A DNA stretch of 64,000 nucleotides. It comes from Salminus brasiliensis. Taxonomy: Eukaryota; Chordata; Actinopteri; Characiformes; Bryconidae. Position 1 is the first letter of the stretch, and each line of letters opens with the position of its first letter. The notes beneath the pieces were generated by a model. The model was not told the origin of the DNA, did no database searches, and was given only the letters and a program-made list of their open reading frames with translations. Below, in pieces: positions 36,511 through 48,699 of this stretch. The stretch is from NCBI RefSeq assembly GCF_030463535.1, contig NC_132894.1:26680625-26744624 (forward strand), in the 5' to 3' direction. The position numbers and the translations under genes were made by a program.

Positions 36511-39500
36511 TTTCTATTATTATTATTATTTTTTAAAATTAAGCAAAGTAATGTAGACCTGTCCCAATCCAGTTATTTTTCCCCCTGATCGAATCTCGTA
36601 GTAGAGTCTCTTTATACTGGTCCGGTCTTTGTGTTTGTTTAAATATTATAGCCACACAGTTTAGATGTGCTGCTAATAAAGTGAAATCATTTAATTTTTA
36701 GTCAAAGTTTCTATTATGAGACATTCTGGTCTACATTTGTTTCTAAATACTTTTTCTGTTTTCAGTGGCCGTTTTATAAAACTCAGATTTTTATGTTTCC
36801 CTGTAAAATAGTTACTGTAGTAAAATATGCTACAGACTCTAAACTCTTTCATTTACCTTCTGAGAACATCCTCACTGCCACCAGCTTGGCAATGAGGTCC
36901 GTTAATGGTGCCTCGAGGCTGTCAAGTGGAGCTCTAAAGACTTGATTTTGATTAAACGACTGATTTCCTTTCATTAAAATATGCCTAGATTTTCTCCAAT
37001 CCTGATCCACTGGATCGAATCGAGACATCCTGTAAGTGAAGTGACTGATTTTAACTTTTTTAAAAGAAAATGTTGCAGTGGTGTTTTCATAAAGCCTGCT
37101 GTACTGCCCCACAGAGCAAATGTTGCAAGTGTAAATGACGCCATGCAGACGCAGTATGTGCCAAACCAGACATGGTCATAAACATATATTCTGAAAGATA
37201 TGACTGCCTCATCACAAAAAATAGAATTTAAATAGTATTTATGTTTTCAGAACTTCTTGAAGCAGAGGGGAGAAGCAGATGCAGCATCTTGGCCAGTGAC
37301 CTTTAGAAATCTAGTAACCAGTAATCTGTTTCTTTGCCATCGTTACAGATGCCTAGCCACAAATCTTGTGCCAGAGAACACACTCTGGGACAATATTCAT
37401 GATGTAGGGACAAAATGGTCAAATTGGGCAATGTCTTTTGGGTGCTTGATCATATTTCAACAAAAATGACTAGTTTTCAGTGACTAATTCCTAATATGGA
37501 TGTAACAGATCCTGATCTTGAGTAACCCTTGGACAGCTTCTGTGGTTGGTTTTCCTGACAAACAAGCAGTCTCTTCCAGTACTTTAAAGATTGAATGAGT
37601 GCATGTGACTTACTATTTCTCTGCTTGGCTGCTTCATCTTTTTGGATGTCAGTAAGCCATAGATATGGAAAAGATAATTTGCAGGCGTCTCTGAAGTTTA
37701 AAAAAAACTTTTCCTGGTGCTTTCAAGTGGAATTTTCCATCTTCATAGCAATCTGCTGTATTATTTATGACATGTTAAAGCAGTTTTTCCACAGAGGTAG
37801 ATATGGCCTTGGTTGAAGCAATGTTTTTGTGACTTTAGCGATATAAACAGTGGGTTTATTTATCCCCTCCTGTTTCTGTCCATGATGCCTCTGTCAAAGG
37901 GCTGGGGATAACCCCATAAAGAGAATAATTCTAAATCCCTGACAAGTTGGAAGCTACACAGTTCTGATGTCTTTTCCCTCTAGGAACATTTGGATTTAGA
38001 GTGTGATTTTTGAAGGGGTGTGTTTTGATTATTCTGAGATTGTGGGAATTTGCTCATGGATGTTGCTGTATTTATGTGATTGGCTGTCTAATTTTACGTT
38101 TAAGTGAATTTTAGTATGCACACCATGACCCAGAATTCCACGTTACCATGGGAACTGTATCCATATGACAGCTTCCCTTCCTAGGCGTGGCACAGTGTCC
38201 TCCTCAGTTTACCTGCACCAGCCTCATGTGTGACAATTATGTGATGGAGGCAGAGACTGTTGGGACATCTCCTCTATGTTTTAGCTCTTTTGATGAACTT
38301 CAAAATATCTTTTTGCATGAGCTTTTCTCTCGTGTTCTGTTAGAACTTATCGAGAATGTGAAGTTGATACACAAACCAGTGTCTTTGCAACCAAGAGGAC
38401 TGATCAACAAGGGAAACTGGTGCTACATCAATGCTGTATCCTTTTCTATGCTTTGTTGGGCAACTCTCAATATTGTTGTCCTTGGTGCTTCTGTTTTGTT
38501 GTTGTTCTGTTTGTTTTGCCCTTGACTCTAAGCAAAAGACCCTGCAGGCATTGATTGCATGCCCCCCAATGTATCATCTGATGAAGTCTATTCCTATCTT
38601 CAGTGAGACGCAGCGACCCTGCACCTCCACACCAATGATGGATAACTTGTAAGTCCTGATACTGTATAACAATATATACCGTAGGATTTAACTGTGTTGA
38701 CGGGATCTCAAAGTGAGGGCAGTCTCCAGAAAATAGGGCATGTCTGATGTGTTTAAACAGCTGAGCTAACCAGCTTCTCTCTCCTGATTCAGAGCAGTTT
38801 AACATTTGCAGTTGTCAGACTGACTGTTTAACAGTCATTGAGACGGGAATGGAATATTTGGGTCCTGCTCAACCCTAGTAGCCCTACAACGCTTCACTAT
38901 TCATGAAACATGAGCATGACCACTTAATGCAAGTTTCCATTGATGAACATTCTGTGTCTTATCTAGCATCCGGCTTGTGAATGAGTTCAGTAACATGCCT
39001 GTCCCCTCCAAGGCCAAACAGCAAGGTGAGTTTCCACTCAGGGACCAGGGCATTTTCACCTAGCCCTTTACATATCTGTATGGAAGTTTTAATCTCTGCT
39101 TGTACTTCACAGCAACTGGAGAGAAGATGATTAAAGATATCCGACCAGGTGCTCCCTTTGAGCCCACATACATCTACAGACTCCTTACCCTCATTAAATC
39201 CAGCCTTTCAGAGAAAGTAAGTGTTCTTATTTAATTAATTAATTGCTTAAAGTAGTCAGCAGTGGTTATCCACCTGTGGGCTGTGATGGTACTGATTAGG
39301 GGACCCTTGTCTGCAGTTGTCCCCCCCCCCCACCAAAACCACAAAACGTGTGTACACATATAGACATTTATTCAGACGACTTTGAATGTGACGTTACAAT
39401 TATTTGAAAAAAACATTTACAGAATTTACAGTTTCTTCTGAAGGACAAAATGTTTGTGCTGATTGTAATTGGAAAATGAGCATGATCTGCTTCATTTATT

Positions 39501-40640
39501 TACTAAATAACTTATCTGCACACCAGAGGAAGCCTTGCTTTTGCAGAGTCAGATACTTTTAATGAAGTGAAATCAAAGCTGATTAAGAACAGAACAAAAG
39601 AACCCTGTCTGCTGACACACCTGCTGTACTGCAGTATGGAGTACATGCTGAGTCAGAGATGACTTCAGACTAACTGTCAGGAGTGCTGGCTAATTAGTGA
39701 GAATCTCTTCTTTCCCATTGCCTGCAGGGTCGACAGGAGGATGCGGAGGAGTATCTGGGTTTTACCCTGAATGGACTGCATGAGGAGATGCTGGCACTGA
39801 AGAAGCTTATCTCTCCACAGGAAGAGAGTATGTTCTTTTCTGTTTACTGAACATTCATGGCTACTGACCTTTTTCCTGTGTTTTGTACAGTGCTGTTTGT
39901 TCTCAGATTTGTTGTACATTAAAAGATCTGTTTTTCTGTACTTTGATTATGCTTAACACTATACAAGATGATGTTTGGCTTTTCTTAAAGTATTATTTTT
40001 GTCAACAAGCAGAGGCACCCATGCCCAATGGGCCAGGGTCGCACCTGAGTGCCGAGGAGGACCCAGCTGAGAGAGAGGGGGAGGAGGGCAGTGAGGACGA
40101 GTGGGAACAGGTGGGCCCCAGAAACAAGACTTCAATCACTCGCCAGGCTGACTTCATCCGCACCCCTATCACAGACATATTTGGAGGGCACATCAGGTAG
40201 GCTATTAGGACTGGTTTGCTTTTAGTAGAATACTTCACCCACTACTCATTCATAAATCATGTACCCTTTTTTACATTACTGTTGCTACCCCAAGAGAGTT
40301 ATTAAAAGATGAGAAATCAAATGGCAAAGATGTCAGTCTATCCTTGCTGCCTTGTTCAGCACTCAATATCTAAACACTTGACCCCTCTGGCAGGTAGAAC
40401 TCTTACTGGCGATCCATTTTTGCTGTTTTCCACAAGCTTATTTTTCTTCCCGCTGCGCTGCAGGGCCATGGCACCAGTAGCGGCTGAAAGCTTCTTTTTG
40501 TTGGCTGTGCGCCGCCACATTTGGTAGCAGAGCCAAACAAGCCTCATGCCATCTTCTGCGCAGCCTGCTCTCCTGGCGTAGTGTCCAGCCTCTGAGCTGC
40601 TTGCCTGTAGCCATCACAAACCAAGCCTTGAACAGCTGTG

Positions 40641-40697
<57 letters not shown>

Positions 40698-43600
40698 CTA
40701 TGCATTGTAACTGCTTATTTGGCTCTGCCTCGCTGGCTTACAAAAAGCAAAAGCCCTTAACCTGTTGGGCCAAAAGGCTTAAATGACATTCACTCGTTGT
40801 GAGGGTCGAGCTTGGCATGCTCCATTACTAATTTTGGAGACAAATGGGATGATGTTTGGGTAACCAGGGTAATGCTGAATTCAATTTGAGAAGTTATTTC
40901 AAGTCTTGCAAATATGATGTTTTGCCTAGTCTTTCTGGCCCATGTTCCTGGAAGCATATGTTCACTTCTGTTTTTGCTTTGCCTAAACAGTTTAAGCAGC
41001 TTGTGTGACCTCTTGAAGTTTGTGAGCAAGCAGAGCTATGTAGGATAGTACAGGAGAACAAGCATTTTTTTATATTTGTTTTTAAATTCATGTTTGCAGA
41101 TCAGTGGTGTACCAGCAGAGTTCGAAGGAGTCTGCAACTCTACAGCCATTCTTCACCCTGCCGCTGGACATCCAATCGGAGAAGATACGCACAGTACAGG
41201 AAGCATTGGAGACCATGGTGGCGAGAGAGTCTGTTCAAGGCTATACCACTAAAACTAAGCAGGAGGTGTGTAACACAGGCCTGTTACAGCAATGCTGTTT
41301 CTATCAATTAGTATGCTACATTAGATATGAAAGTAAGTATTTCAAAATGAAGTAACTGTGCTGCCACTAAAAGATGCAGTTGTCTAAAGTATCTATGAAA
41401 GTGCTAGCAATAACTTGTGTGCTGTTTTTAGTCCATGTAGTTTGATCTCATTTATCCTCCTCATTGTTTTTAGTCATTGGTAAACAAGGCTTAAGAAAAA
41501 AAAGAAAAAAAACTTAAGAGCTTTCTAATGTTTATCTTAAGATTATGTGGCGCTTTTTCTTTTTCCCAGTGAAAGCTTTAGTGAATCCAGTGTGTGTGTG
41601 TGTGTGTGTGAAGGTTCACTATATAAGTTGTATACTTTGCAGTCTTACTTTGCAACACAGACTTGCTGACAGTCCTGATTTAAGGATATTTGTGTTTGGT
41701 GCTCAAAATGGTGAGACTCTAATTAAGACTTGTTTTGTAAATTTCCTGAATACTGTGGAATGGAAAACATCTGTGCCACATCTGTGCATTAGCTCTTTTG
41801 GGTTGTTTTACATTGTGTTCCGTGTTTTGTAGCAGTATTGTGGTTTTATCTTGAGAAATTCTGCTGAGATTGCTAGCTGCCGTAAGAATGAAGCAGCAAG
41901 TTAAAAAGCAGAGAGCCCAGCCCTCTCTAACTGCTTTGCGTGAAGGAAGATGATTGAGATGGTGCAAGAGTGTGACTTGTTGCCTCTTCTGTAACTGCCA
42001 GCTCTTCTATGTTGGTCTTTAATCCCCCCCTGCCTTTCTTACCCTTCCTATGTTCTTACTGTTTCCGTGGTTACAGATTGAGATCAGTCGAAGGGTGACT
42101 CTAGAGGAGCTTCCTCCCGTACTGGTGCTTCACCTCAAGAGATTTGTCTTTGAAAAGACTGGTGGCTGCCAAAAGCTGATCAAGAACATTGAGTACCCTG
42201 TTGACCTGGAGATTAGTAAAGGTATGCTTGGCTCTGAGAATGTACACAAGATGAATTGAGTGCTGCTTAAAATGATCTGTATATGTGGTGTGCCCCTGTC
42301 TTAGGTTTTTGGGGTGTCAATTTTTGTCATGTTGGGTGTTTTTGGTGCCCCTCCCTCTTGGCTTTTAGCAGTACTTGAAATTAATGTGCAATTGAAAAGT
42401 CCTGTTGTGTTAAACTGGAGTCCCCCCCCCATTATGCAAGAGGGGCTACTTAATAACTTCAGTAATGTTCTTGCAATCATGTGGCAGCTAATTCACGTCT
42501 ATATTCGTCAGAGAAATCTAATCTGGCCACCTTTTGTCAAATGCTTTTAGTTTCACACTCAATCAGTCCAGATCACCAACCGCCCACTTTTACCGCAGCT
42601 GCATATTTATTGTTTAGGCCTGGCCTATTCCCTACAGAACTGAACTATTTTATGACCAACCTGTAATCCCCTCACCCGTCTGCCCTCTCTAAAACCTCAG
42701 CATTTTTTTTTTCTTGTGCCAGTAACTGAGGGAAGCAAGTGCCTCTTATGGGTATAGTTTTGTGGACTATGCGAAGGTCCACATAGAGGTTTGACATTCC
42801 CACCGAATGCAACATGGGCCAAAATCAACAATGAAAACCTGAAGAAAGCCTAGCTTGAGACGCTAGCATTTTTAGCCTGGGTAGTTTCTACTATTCAAAG
42901 CAGGCTACATCTTACTCTAGTTAGAGGACAGAAGTGCTGCCAACGTTCTGACCCACTTAGACTCTAGTAAAACATGTAATCTGGATTCAATTTAGTAAGT
43001 GCTACGAATATTGCAGGTTTCTTTCCTCTTTAAGGGCTGGTTTACTATTCTCAGAACTGATGACTATGGCAAGTGTGTTTGAAGTAATATATTGCAGAGA
43101 TGTTGTGCCTCTTGTCTCCCTGTAGATCTCCTCTCACCAGGAGTACGGAGCAAAACATTGAAAGGCCAAAGAACCTACAGGCTCTTTGCAGGTGTGTGGT
43201 GTCATTTCTTTATGTAAAATCACTCTATATATCAGTTACAATGCATCTCATTCATTAAGGCATAGTGATTAAAACATATTTTGTTTTTTGTAATGACTGT
43301 TTGTAGTATAGGGTAGTGATTTTAAAAGCAAGTCTTTGTTTTGGGTTAATGTGAAAGTCAGGCCATTGCTAATAATGCCCCAGATTGTACCTGCATGATG
43401 CAATTGCCTCTTGGGTAACCTAGAAATGTCATGTAGGATTTTCCCTTTTTCCTCTTCCAGTCCCAGGTCTGCAGTATATATCCAGAAGGCTGTAGGTCCT
43501 TGCTTACCCAATATTTATTTTGAAATCCTGGGAATTCCCTGTCTTTGCTGCAGTAACAGCCTTGTAGTCTTCTAGGAAGTCTTATGCAGCTGTTGTAATA

Positions 43601-44650
43601 CAGTGAATATTTCACTGCATTTGTGAGGTCAGCTACTGATATTGGTCATCACAAACTCCTTTTTACTTCTGAGCAGTAGTGAATAACTGTTCACTATTTA
43701 GAAGTTTCTAGATACTTATGCACCATACTTATGGTAGCACTCTGTGTTGCCTAAATGTATGTATGAACTGATGACTGGATGGGCTTGATATAGGAGATAT
43801 CTTTTGCTCAGTGCTGTTGGGTTTGGCCCTATAGTTCTAATTAATAATGAATGTGGTTTGAGTGAGGATGATTGCAGGAAAGCTTACCAATCAAGACCTT
43901 TCTTGCTCTGTTCATTCGCACTTACTGCTGTTTCCAGTGGCTTGCTTTGCCGTCACACACTGATGTGTTTAAACGCGCGCTGCCCTCCTTTAGGGACCAT
44001 GGACTCGTATTCATCTCTCTCTGGCTCAGGAGTATATTAGCGCTACTTGTTTGTTTTGACTTCGAAGGGAAAACCTTGCCCTACGCTTGATGGAAACTAG
44101 TTTGTACTGGAACACCTGGTTGCTATACCAATGCAGTAAATTTTCCCAAAAGCTTCCTCCAAATGTTATCGTTTTCTGTAAAACCTCCTGCCCTATTACA
44201 GAATGGAGAATGAAAAATGTCTCTGTTTCTTCTGTAATGAAGGGCACCTGGCATTCTGTTGTTTGTAAAGGAACATTGATTGGAATTTGTCTTAGGTAAA
44301 GCTAGAATTTATCCCCATAACCCAGATGGCCGTTGCCTTCTAGTTAAATCATGAGTTCAATTAGTATATAATGTCTAAATGCACCAAATGAATCATCTAT
44401 TTCCACACTTAAAGATATAAGTTGAGGATGTGTTCATTTGTGACCATTTTATCACTCTGCAGTTGTTTATCACCATGGGAACAGCGCCACGGGCGGCCAT
44501 TACACTACAGATGTCTTCCACATCGGGCTGAACGGCTGGCTGCGCATTGACGACCAGGCAGTGAAAGTGATCAACCAGTATCAGGTGGTGAAGCAGACTG
44601 CAGAGCGCACTGCCTACCTGCTGTACTACCGCCGTGTCGACCTGCTGTAG
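26526..44650 (+). CDS. USP10: Ubiquitin carboxyl-terminal hydrolase 10
   Basis: USP10 is a cytoplasmic USP-family cysteine deubiquitinase. In mammals it deubiquitinates p53, AMPK and ribosomal proteins, and binds G3BP1 to restrain stress granules. Fourteen coding exons join with consistent phases and total 2,574 bp (857 codons plus stop; human 798). In order: an N-terminal [16 protein letters not shown]3BP-type motif (residues 8-22), a PAM2-like [10 protein letters not shown] (76-85), a long low-complexity Ser/Pro/Ala region, then the USP domain. The Cys box is [13 protein letters not shown] with catalytic Cys480; the His box is GGHYTTDV with His808; the following RIDDQ supplies Asp825/826. 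The start is fixed by a 7-codon first exon, as in human, spliced to YIFG. The lengthening is in the disordered exon 4. It lies upstream of CRISPLD2 as in human. Confidence 0.97.
26547..32012 (+). other. USP10: USP10 intron 1
   Basis: About 5.5 kb. The first part remains CpG-rich, with GCTA/TTAGC repeats (about 26690-26710 and 27490-27525) and an ACGC run (about 26745-26765). A (TC)n lies at 30707-30765 and a GT/GA run at about 29065-29090. I found no coding exons here; open frames at 28123-28580 and 29998-30246 resemble nothing I know. Confidence 0.7.
30707..30765. repeat. (TC)n microsatellite in USP10 intron 1
   Basis: Uninterrupted TC dinucleotides, about 59 bp. Confidence 0.95.
32013..32081 (+). 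CDS. USP10: USP10 coding exon 2 (G3BP-binding motif)
   Basis: Acceptor cttgcag|TAC, donor GTTGAG|gtaata, 69 bp, phase 0. It encodes [20 protein letters not shown] then YVE. Human has FGDF here; this sequence has FGEF. Confidence 0.96.
32454..32499 (+). CDS. USP10: USP10 coding exon 3
   Basis: Acceptor acacag|CTT, donor AACTCAG|gtaagg, 46 bp. It encodes [15 protein letters not shown] and ends in phase 1. It is flanked by an intron of only 372 bp upstream. Confidence 0.93.
32500..34349 (+). other. USP10: USP10 intron 3
   Basis: About 1.85 kb, unremarkable AT-rich sequence without recognised repeats or genes. Confidence 0.7.
34350..35573 (+). CDS. USP10: USP10 coding exon 4 (PAM2-like motif, disordered region)
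   Basis: Acceptor tctgcag|GA, donor TTGGCAG|gtatgg, 1,224 bp. It opens [14 protein letters not shown], carries the PAM2-like [14 protein letters not shown] (contact for poly(A)-binding protein in mammals), then the strongly basic [21 protein letters not shown] long Ser/Pro/Ala-rich stretch with a run of ten Ser and a short Pro run follows. The conserved island [20 protein letters not shown] leads into the USP domain ([13 protein letters not shown]). The antisense open frames are shadows. Confidence 0.97.
35574..38343 (+). other. USP10: USP10 intron 4
   Basis: About 2.8 kb; it contains a (GT)n tract at 36457-36506 and AT-rich DNA. No further exon was recognised. Confidence 0.7.
36457..36506. 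repeat. (GT)n microsatellite in USP10 intron 4
   Basis: About 50 bp of pure GT, potentially Z-forming. Confidence 0.95.
38344..38435 (+). CDS. USP10: USP10 coding exon 5 (Cys box)
   Basis: Acceptor ctgttag|AA, donor AATGCT|gtatcc. It encodes [20 protein letters not shown] then [11 protein letters not shown]. The catalytic Cys codon is TGC at 38421-38423. Confidence 0.97.
38539..38648 (+). CDS. USP10: USP10 coding exon 6
   Basis: Acceptor caaaag|ACC, donor AACTT|gtaagt. It encodes [20 protein letters not shown] then [16 protein letters not shown]. The intron before it is only 103 bp. Confidence 0.96.
38967..39025 (+). CDS. USP10: USP10 coding exon 7
   Basis: Acceptor atctag|C, donor CAGCAAG|gtgagt, 59 bp. 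It encodes [19 protein letters not shown]. Confidence 0.95.
39113..39216 (+). CDS. USP10: USP10 coding exon 8
   Basis: Acceptor ttcacag|CA, donor GAGAAA|gtaagt. It encodes [20 protein letters not shown] then [15 protein letters not shown]. Phase 0 out. Confidence 0.96.
39728..39827 (+). CDS. USP10: USP10 coding exon 9
   Basis: Acceptor cctgcag|GGT, donor GAAGAGA|gtatgt. It encodes [20 protein letters not shown] then [13 protein letters not shown], the conserved [10 protein letters not shown] block of the USP fold. Confidence 0.96.
40013..40196 (+). CDS. USP10: USP10 coding exon 10
   Basis: Acceptor caagcag|AG, donor CATCAG|gtaggc. It encodes an acidic insert ([20 protein letters not shown]) then [20 protein letters not shown] and DIFGGHI. 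Phase 2 out. Confidence 0.96.
40642..40695. repeat. (TC)n microsatellite in USP10 intron 10
   Basis: About 54 bp of TC dinucleotides. Confidence 0.95.
41100..41265 (+). CDS. USP10: USP10 coding exon 11
   Basis: Acceptor tttgcag|A, donor CAGGAG|gtgtgt. It encodes [20 protein letters not shown], then [20 protein letters not shown] and YTTKTKQE. Confidence 0.97.
42077..42221 (+). CDS. USP10: USP10 coding exon 12
   Basis: Acceptor gttacag|ATT, donor AGTAAAG|gtatgc. It encodes [20 protein letters not shown], then [20 protein letters not shown] and PVDLEISK. Confidence 0.97.
42222..43125 (+). other. USP10: USP10 intron 12
   Basis: About 0.9 kb, no recognised element. The open frames in it are not conserved sequence I know. 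Confidence 0.7.
43126..43191 (+). CDS. USP10: USP10 coding exon 13
   Basis: Acceptor ctgtag|AT, donor TTTGCAG|gtgtgt, 66 bp. It encodes [20 protein letters not shown] then FA. Confidence 0.95.
43192..44462 (+). other. USP10: USP10 intron 13
   Basis: About 1.3 kb of AT-rich sequence with no recognised feature. Confidence 0.7.
44463..44650 (+). CDS. USP10: USP10 terminal coding exon (His box)
   Basis: Acceptor tctgcag|TT; stop TAG 44648-44650. It encodes [20 protein letters not shown], then [20 protein letters not shown] and [16 protein letters not shown]. The catalytic His codon is CAT at 44498-44500. Confidence 0.98.
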
Positions 44651-46585
44651 AAACCACACACACACACAAACACTGCACTCGTTCCCACATACAGACACAC
44701 ACACTCTAATACCACACACACACGCGCACACGCCTCAACAGGAACACTGCCCAACTTCTCTTGCGAGATTTTTCCTTCTGCTTCCCTCTTCCCCCTTTCG
44801 TCCTTTGCTTTTTGAGAGTTTTTTTTTTCCTTGATCCTTTTGTTTTTGGAAGAAGAGAAAAAAAAAATACTTAAAGACTTCCTTAAGATGGAGTTACCCC
44901 TACCTGCCCAAACATGCAGACCCCCCCCACCCCACACACGGTAATGAAAATATCTATGAGTGACAAAGGTGGATGCTGCGGAAGGAGGGGGGGCTCCCCA
45001 GTAGACAGTAATGACTGGAGACACTTCAATACCTGCAGCCTCGTTTTGGACTGGCACAGTAAGAACTCCAGCTAAGCTGAGGCTAAAACGGAGGGACTGC
45101 TGAAGAGAAGTCATTATTATTTTTTTTCTTTTTCTTTTTGTTTAATCTACTTTTTTTAATGGCATAGCGAGAGAGAGAAAAGTGTTTTGCCTTTTATGAA
45201 GGGGATTTTGTTGACCGAATGAATTGCAGCGGTTCAGCGAAGACACATGAAAATCTTGAGTACAACCGGAGGCCCTGCACCAGCAAACTATGACAAAACA
45301 TAAATGTGTAGATCGCAATGTGCGAGTTTTATATCAGAACCCCCGAAGCAAGACACTCTGCTCCACCACCGCTGCTGCCACGTCCTCTCTCCCCCATTCC
45401 TCATGATCTCAATGCTCTCAGGCCTAGCTGAGCTAACACTGGAGCCATCTGATTAAAGAAAAACACCAAGCTGGGGAAGAGGTGCTGTGGCGGGCTGAAA
45501 CAAAAAAAAAAGAAAAAAAAAGAAAAAAGGAAAAAAAATCAGCTTCTTTGTTTGCAAGAACCTGGGTGTGGTTTCTGGGAGTAGAATTAGACTGATTAAC
45601 AATTTTAATGCGCTTTAGGACAAATTATTTACAAAATGCTTCTGTGCACGTAAAAATATACAATTTTGATCAATAAAAGATCTGGGTGCATATACGTACC
45701 TTTTGGCAGATGTTTAAGAGTTTCAAGGATCAGAAAATAATGAGCAATCTGGAAAATAAACTTGTTCAGCTGCCTGGGGAAAGTTTGTGCTGCTTGCTAG
45801 GCTTTTTTGTGTACTTCACTTTTACACACAGTCACATGCTGGACAGAAACCAATGATAAGTGATTTGTCAACCCACGTGTTAAATTGTTTAGTGTGTTTT
45901 TTTTTTTTTTAAATTCTGATCCTGCATCTTGTTTGCCTATTTCTGTTTCACATCATAAAGGGGTCGTAGTCCAGTGCCTGCCTTGTCTCAGCTGCAAGTT
46001 CAGCCATTCCTGTCTCCTAGTTTTTGAAGAGGAGGCTGCCTTAGGATGGGTACACTATGTAGTCTACGTCCCTGTCCGTTGGACAGCCTGCCTCGTGCAG
46101 TCAGCCTGTCTGTACTGTACATGTTGATTTAGCTTTGAAGACGATGTGTCGGAGTCATCTTCTGGGTATTTCGTCTTATCTTCAGTGAATGGCTGGTGTT
46201 TCCGGAAGTAGAAATCTGCTTCTGCACGGCTACACAACCTGTTAACTCTTGAGTGCACACAAAACAAAATATTTGTTTTTTTTTTGTTTTGTTTTGTTTT
46301 TTAAACACCTTTTGATCATCAGTCCTATTCATTGACTGTTTCTTTTTTTTTCATTTTGACTTTTGGGTGTTCCATTTTCAGTCCCACCTTTATCTTTTTT
46401 TTTTTTCTTTTTTTTTTTTTTTGTCATTTGAATTGATATTTGGAAAAGTATGACCCAAGGTAAAGCACAACAATGAATAAAGTTGTACAAGTTCTATGCT
46501 TGATCATATTTTTTCCCCATCTTTTGGTATTCATTTATTAGCTACAGTTTTCACACAATAAACAGCACATTCACTGGGCATTGAG
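44651..46585 (+). other. USP10: USP10 3' UTR with several poly(A) signals
   Basis: No coding sequence follows the stop. A (CA)n run lies directly after it (44657-44730). AATAAA signals occur at 45672-45677, 46476-46481 and 46557-46562, giving likely 3' UTRs of about 1.0-1.9 kb. A further AATAAA at 47994-47999 could mark a rarer, longer form. Confidence 0.6.
46476..46481 (+). terminator. USP10: USP10 candidate poly(A) signal
   Basis: AATAAA within caatgaataaagttgtacaa, followed by T-rich sequence (catattttttccccatcttt). One of at least three candidates. Confidence 0.5.
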
Positions 46586-47197
46586 AAATTTTTTTCAATA
46601 CAGCCACAATTTCACTGGGCATACCTTCTTTAAATGTTTTCGTCTGTGTGAGAGAGTGAGTGTGAACATCTTGGTCTAGCAACATCTGAGCTGTTGGATA
46701 TATTTAGTGCTTGGGTGTGAAAATGCACATACAAACCAGTCTTTGAAGTAAAGCGAGGTACCAATGCCTTCTGGAGCAGGTCCCTTGAAAAGAGCTCCTC
46801 ATGCTGTTCTACATCCTGTTACAGGGCTGTCAGGATGTCTCATCCCCCCCCAAAAATCACAATAGCAGAGCATGCATTTCAGCTCCAATCAGGGCGCTCA
46901 CTTTTTTTTTTTTTTTTTTCCTTAATCACCTGATTTCAGACTCTGATGCTTCCCTGCGTTTTCTTTGCAGTCATTTGAAAAGCCTGAATTACAGTAATAA
47001 CAATAATGCACATATGCTAGGCTGAATTATGTTTTCTTTGTGTAAATATGAGCCCTCAGCCATGGCTGATGGTTTGATCAGAGATTTATATTTAATGGCT
47101 ACCCCTCGTCTTCTCTATAAGCACTTTGGTTTGATTATTTGAACCAAATCTGTCCACAGAGGTGAACGTTACCCCAAAATGAAACCAAAGTATGCAG

Positions 47198-47201
<4 letters not shown>

Positions 47202-47291
<90 letters not shown>
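47202..47291. repeat. (TA)n microsatellite, 90 bp
   Basis: Uninterrupted TA dinucleotides, self-complementary and cruciform-prone. Confidence 0.95.
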
Positions 47292-47294
<3 letters not shown>

Positions 47295-48699
47295 GATAAT
47301 AGATATATTCTATTGCCTCTTGTGATTGTTGTAACATAAAATGTAAGAAATAGAAGTATTTGGTCTTGGTTTCATTACTGCGCCACTTGACCTTTTTTGA
47401 CCTCTGAAAACCGTTCAGTCAATGTTCATTATTTAGTCATATGTTTTAAAAGGTTGATTGTTTAAAAAATTCACAAATAATCCTCTTAAATGTTGGTTCA
47501 GACATACCAATGGTTATTTTTGTCAGAATTGTTGCACTCACTGTGTCTATGTTAATATCCCCCCTCACCCCCCCTCTCTGCCACCCTGATTATACATTGT
47601 ACCAGCACATCCTTGAGACTTTATTTTTCTTCTCTCAGTATAAAAGTCAGGGAAATGTCCTGGCGTATAGCTTCAATGATGTCTTTAACTGTTTGGTTTG
47701 TGCTTCCTAACACTTATGTCTGCTGAGAGCTTGACGTGTTGGGAAATCAAGCTAAAAAAAAGTATATGCGATCTCCGATTCTCGGCCTTCAGCTTTTTTT
47801 TTGTTTGTTTTTTTTTGTCAACTTTTCAAATAAAAGAGAAACTGTGGCAAAGAGGTGTTTCTACTGTAGTTTGGTCCGAGGACTGTGCTTGGCTTTTGAA
47901 ACACGAGGCTACTGTATTTGAACAATGTAGTCTTTTCCTCTCCTCTGGGCCTCCTCACTTGAGGAATGTGCACTGTAACCAAAAGCAAACATGAAATAAA
48001 GAAGAAACTGATACCTACTGTCCATGTAAGCATGTATTGTGGACCACTAACCCAATAAGATATTGAATTCTGCTCTTTCCCTGTCTGCTGTTTAACATGC
48101 CTGCCATACTTCTGCCACTGCCCTCACTCTCTTCTTTGCACTTGTGGCTCAGCTGGCTGCCTGCTAGTCCTGGTCCTGGGTGTAGTCTTAAGGTTAGCCG
48201 GCCACGCTGTTTGCTTTCTGGAGCCTGATGGATTGCTGGTAAAGGAGGGTAAAGAGCTTTTTTTCCCCTCTCTCCTCTCCTCTTCCCACCCCCCTGCTGT
48301 GTCTCTTCTACACAGTGATGCGGTTTGGTCTCTGCTCCCTCGTATGTAATTAAGTGGGGTATTTTGCTTGTTAATGTCATGATGCTGTTTAAGTTTGTTA
48401 CCTTACGGGGCTGCAGCCTGTTGAGAGGGGTGGGGGGGTACAGCCACAAATGGACCACCTAAAGGCAGAGAAGTGGCTTTTTTTTCAGCTCCACCAAGAA
48501 AAAGATTTGTTTGTTCAAACTCACTTTTATGGTCTTAAATTGATATTTATTGTCAGAATATATATATATATATACACAATCCCACACTCTTGAATAGAGT
48601 CATAAATGGAGGTTGGACCACCACTGGGGATGTAAATTGTAATCCAACATGATCTTATTTCACTATGATACAAAAAGCATATGTGTGTATAATTATGCA

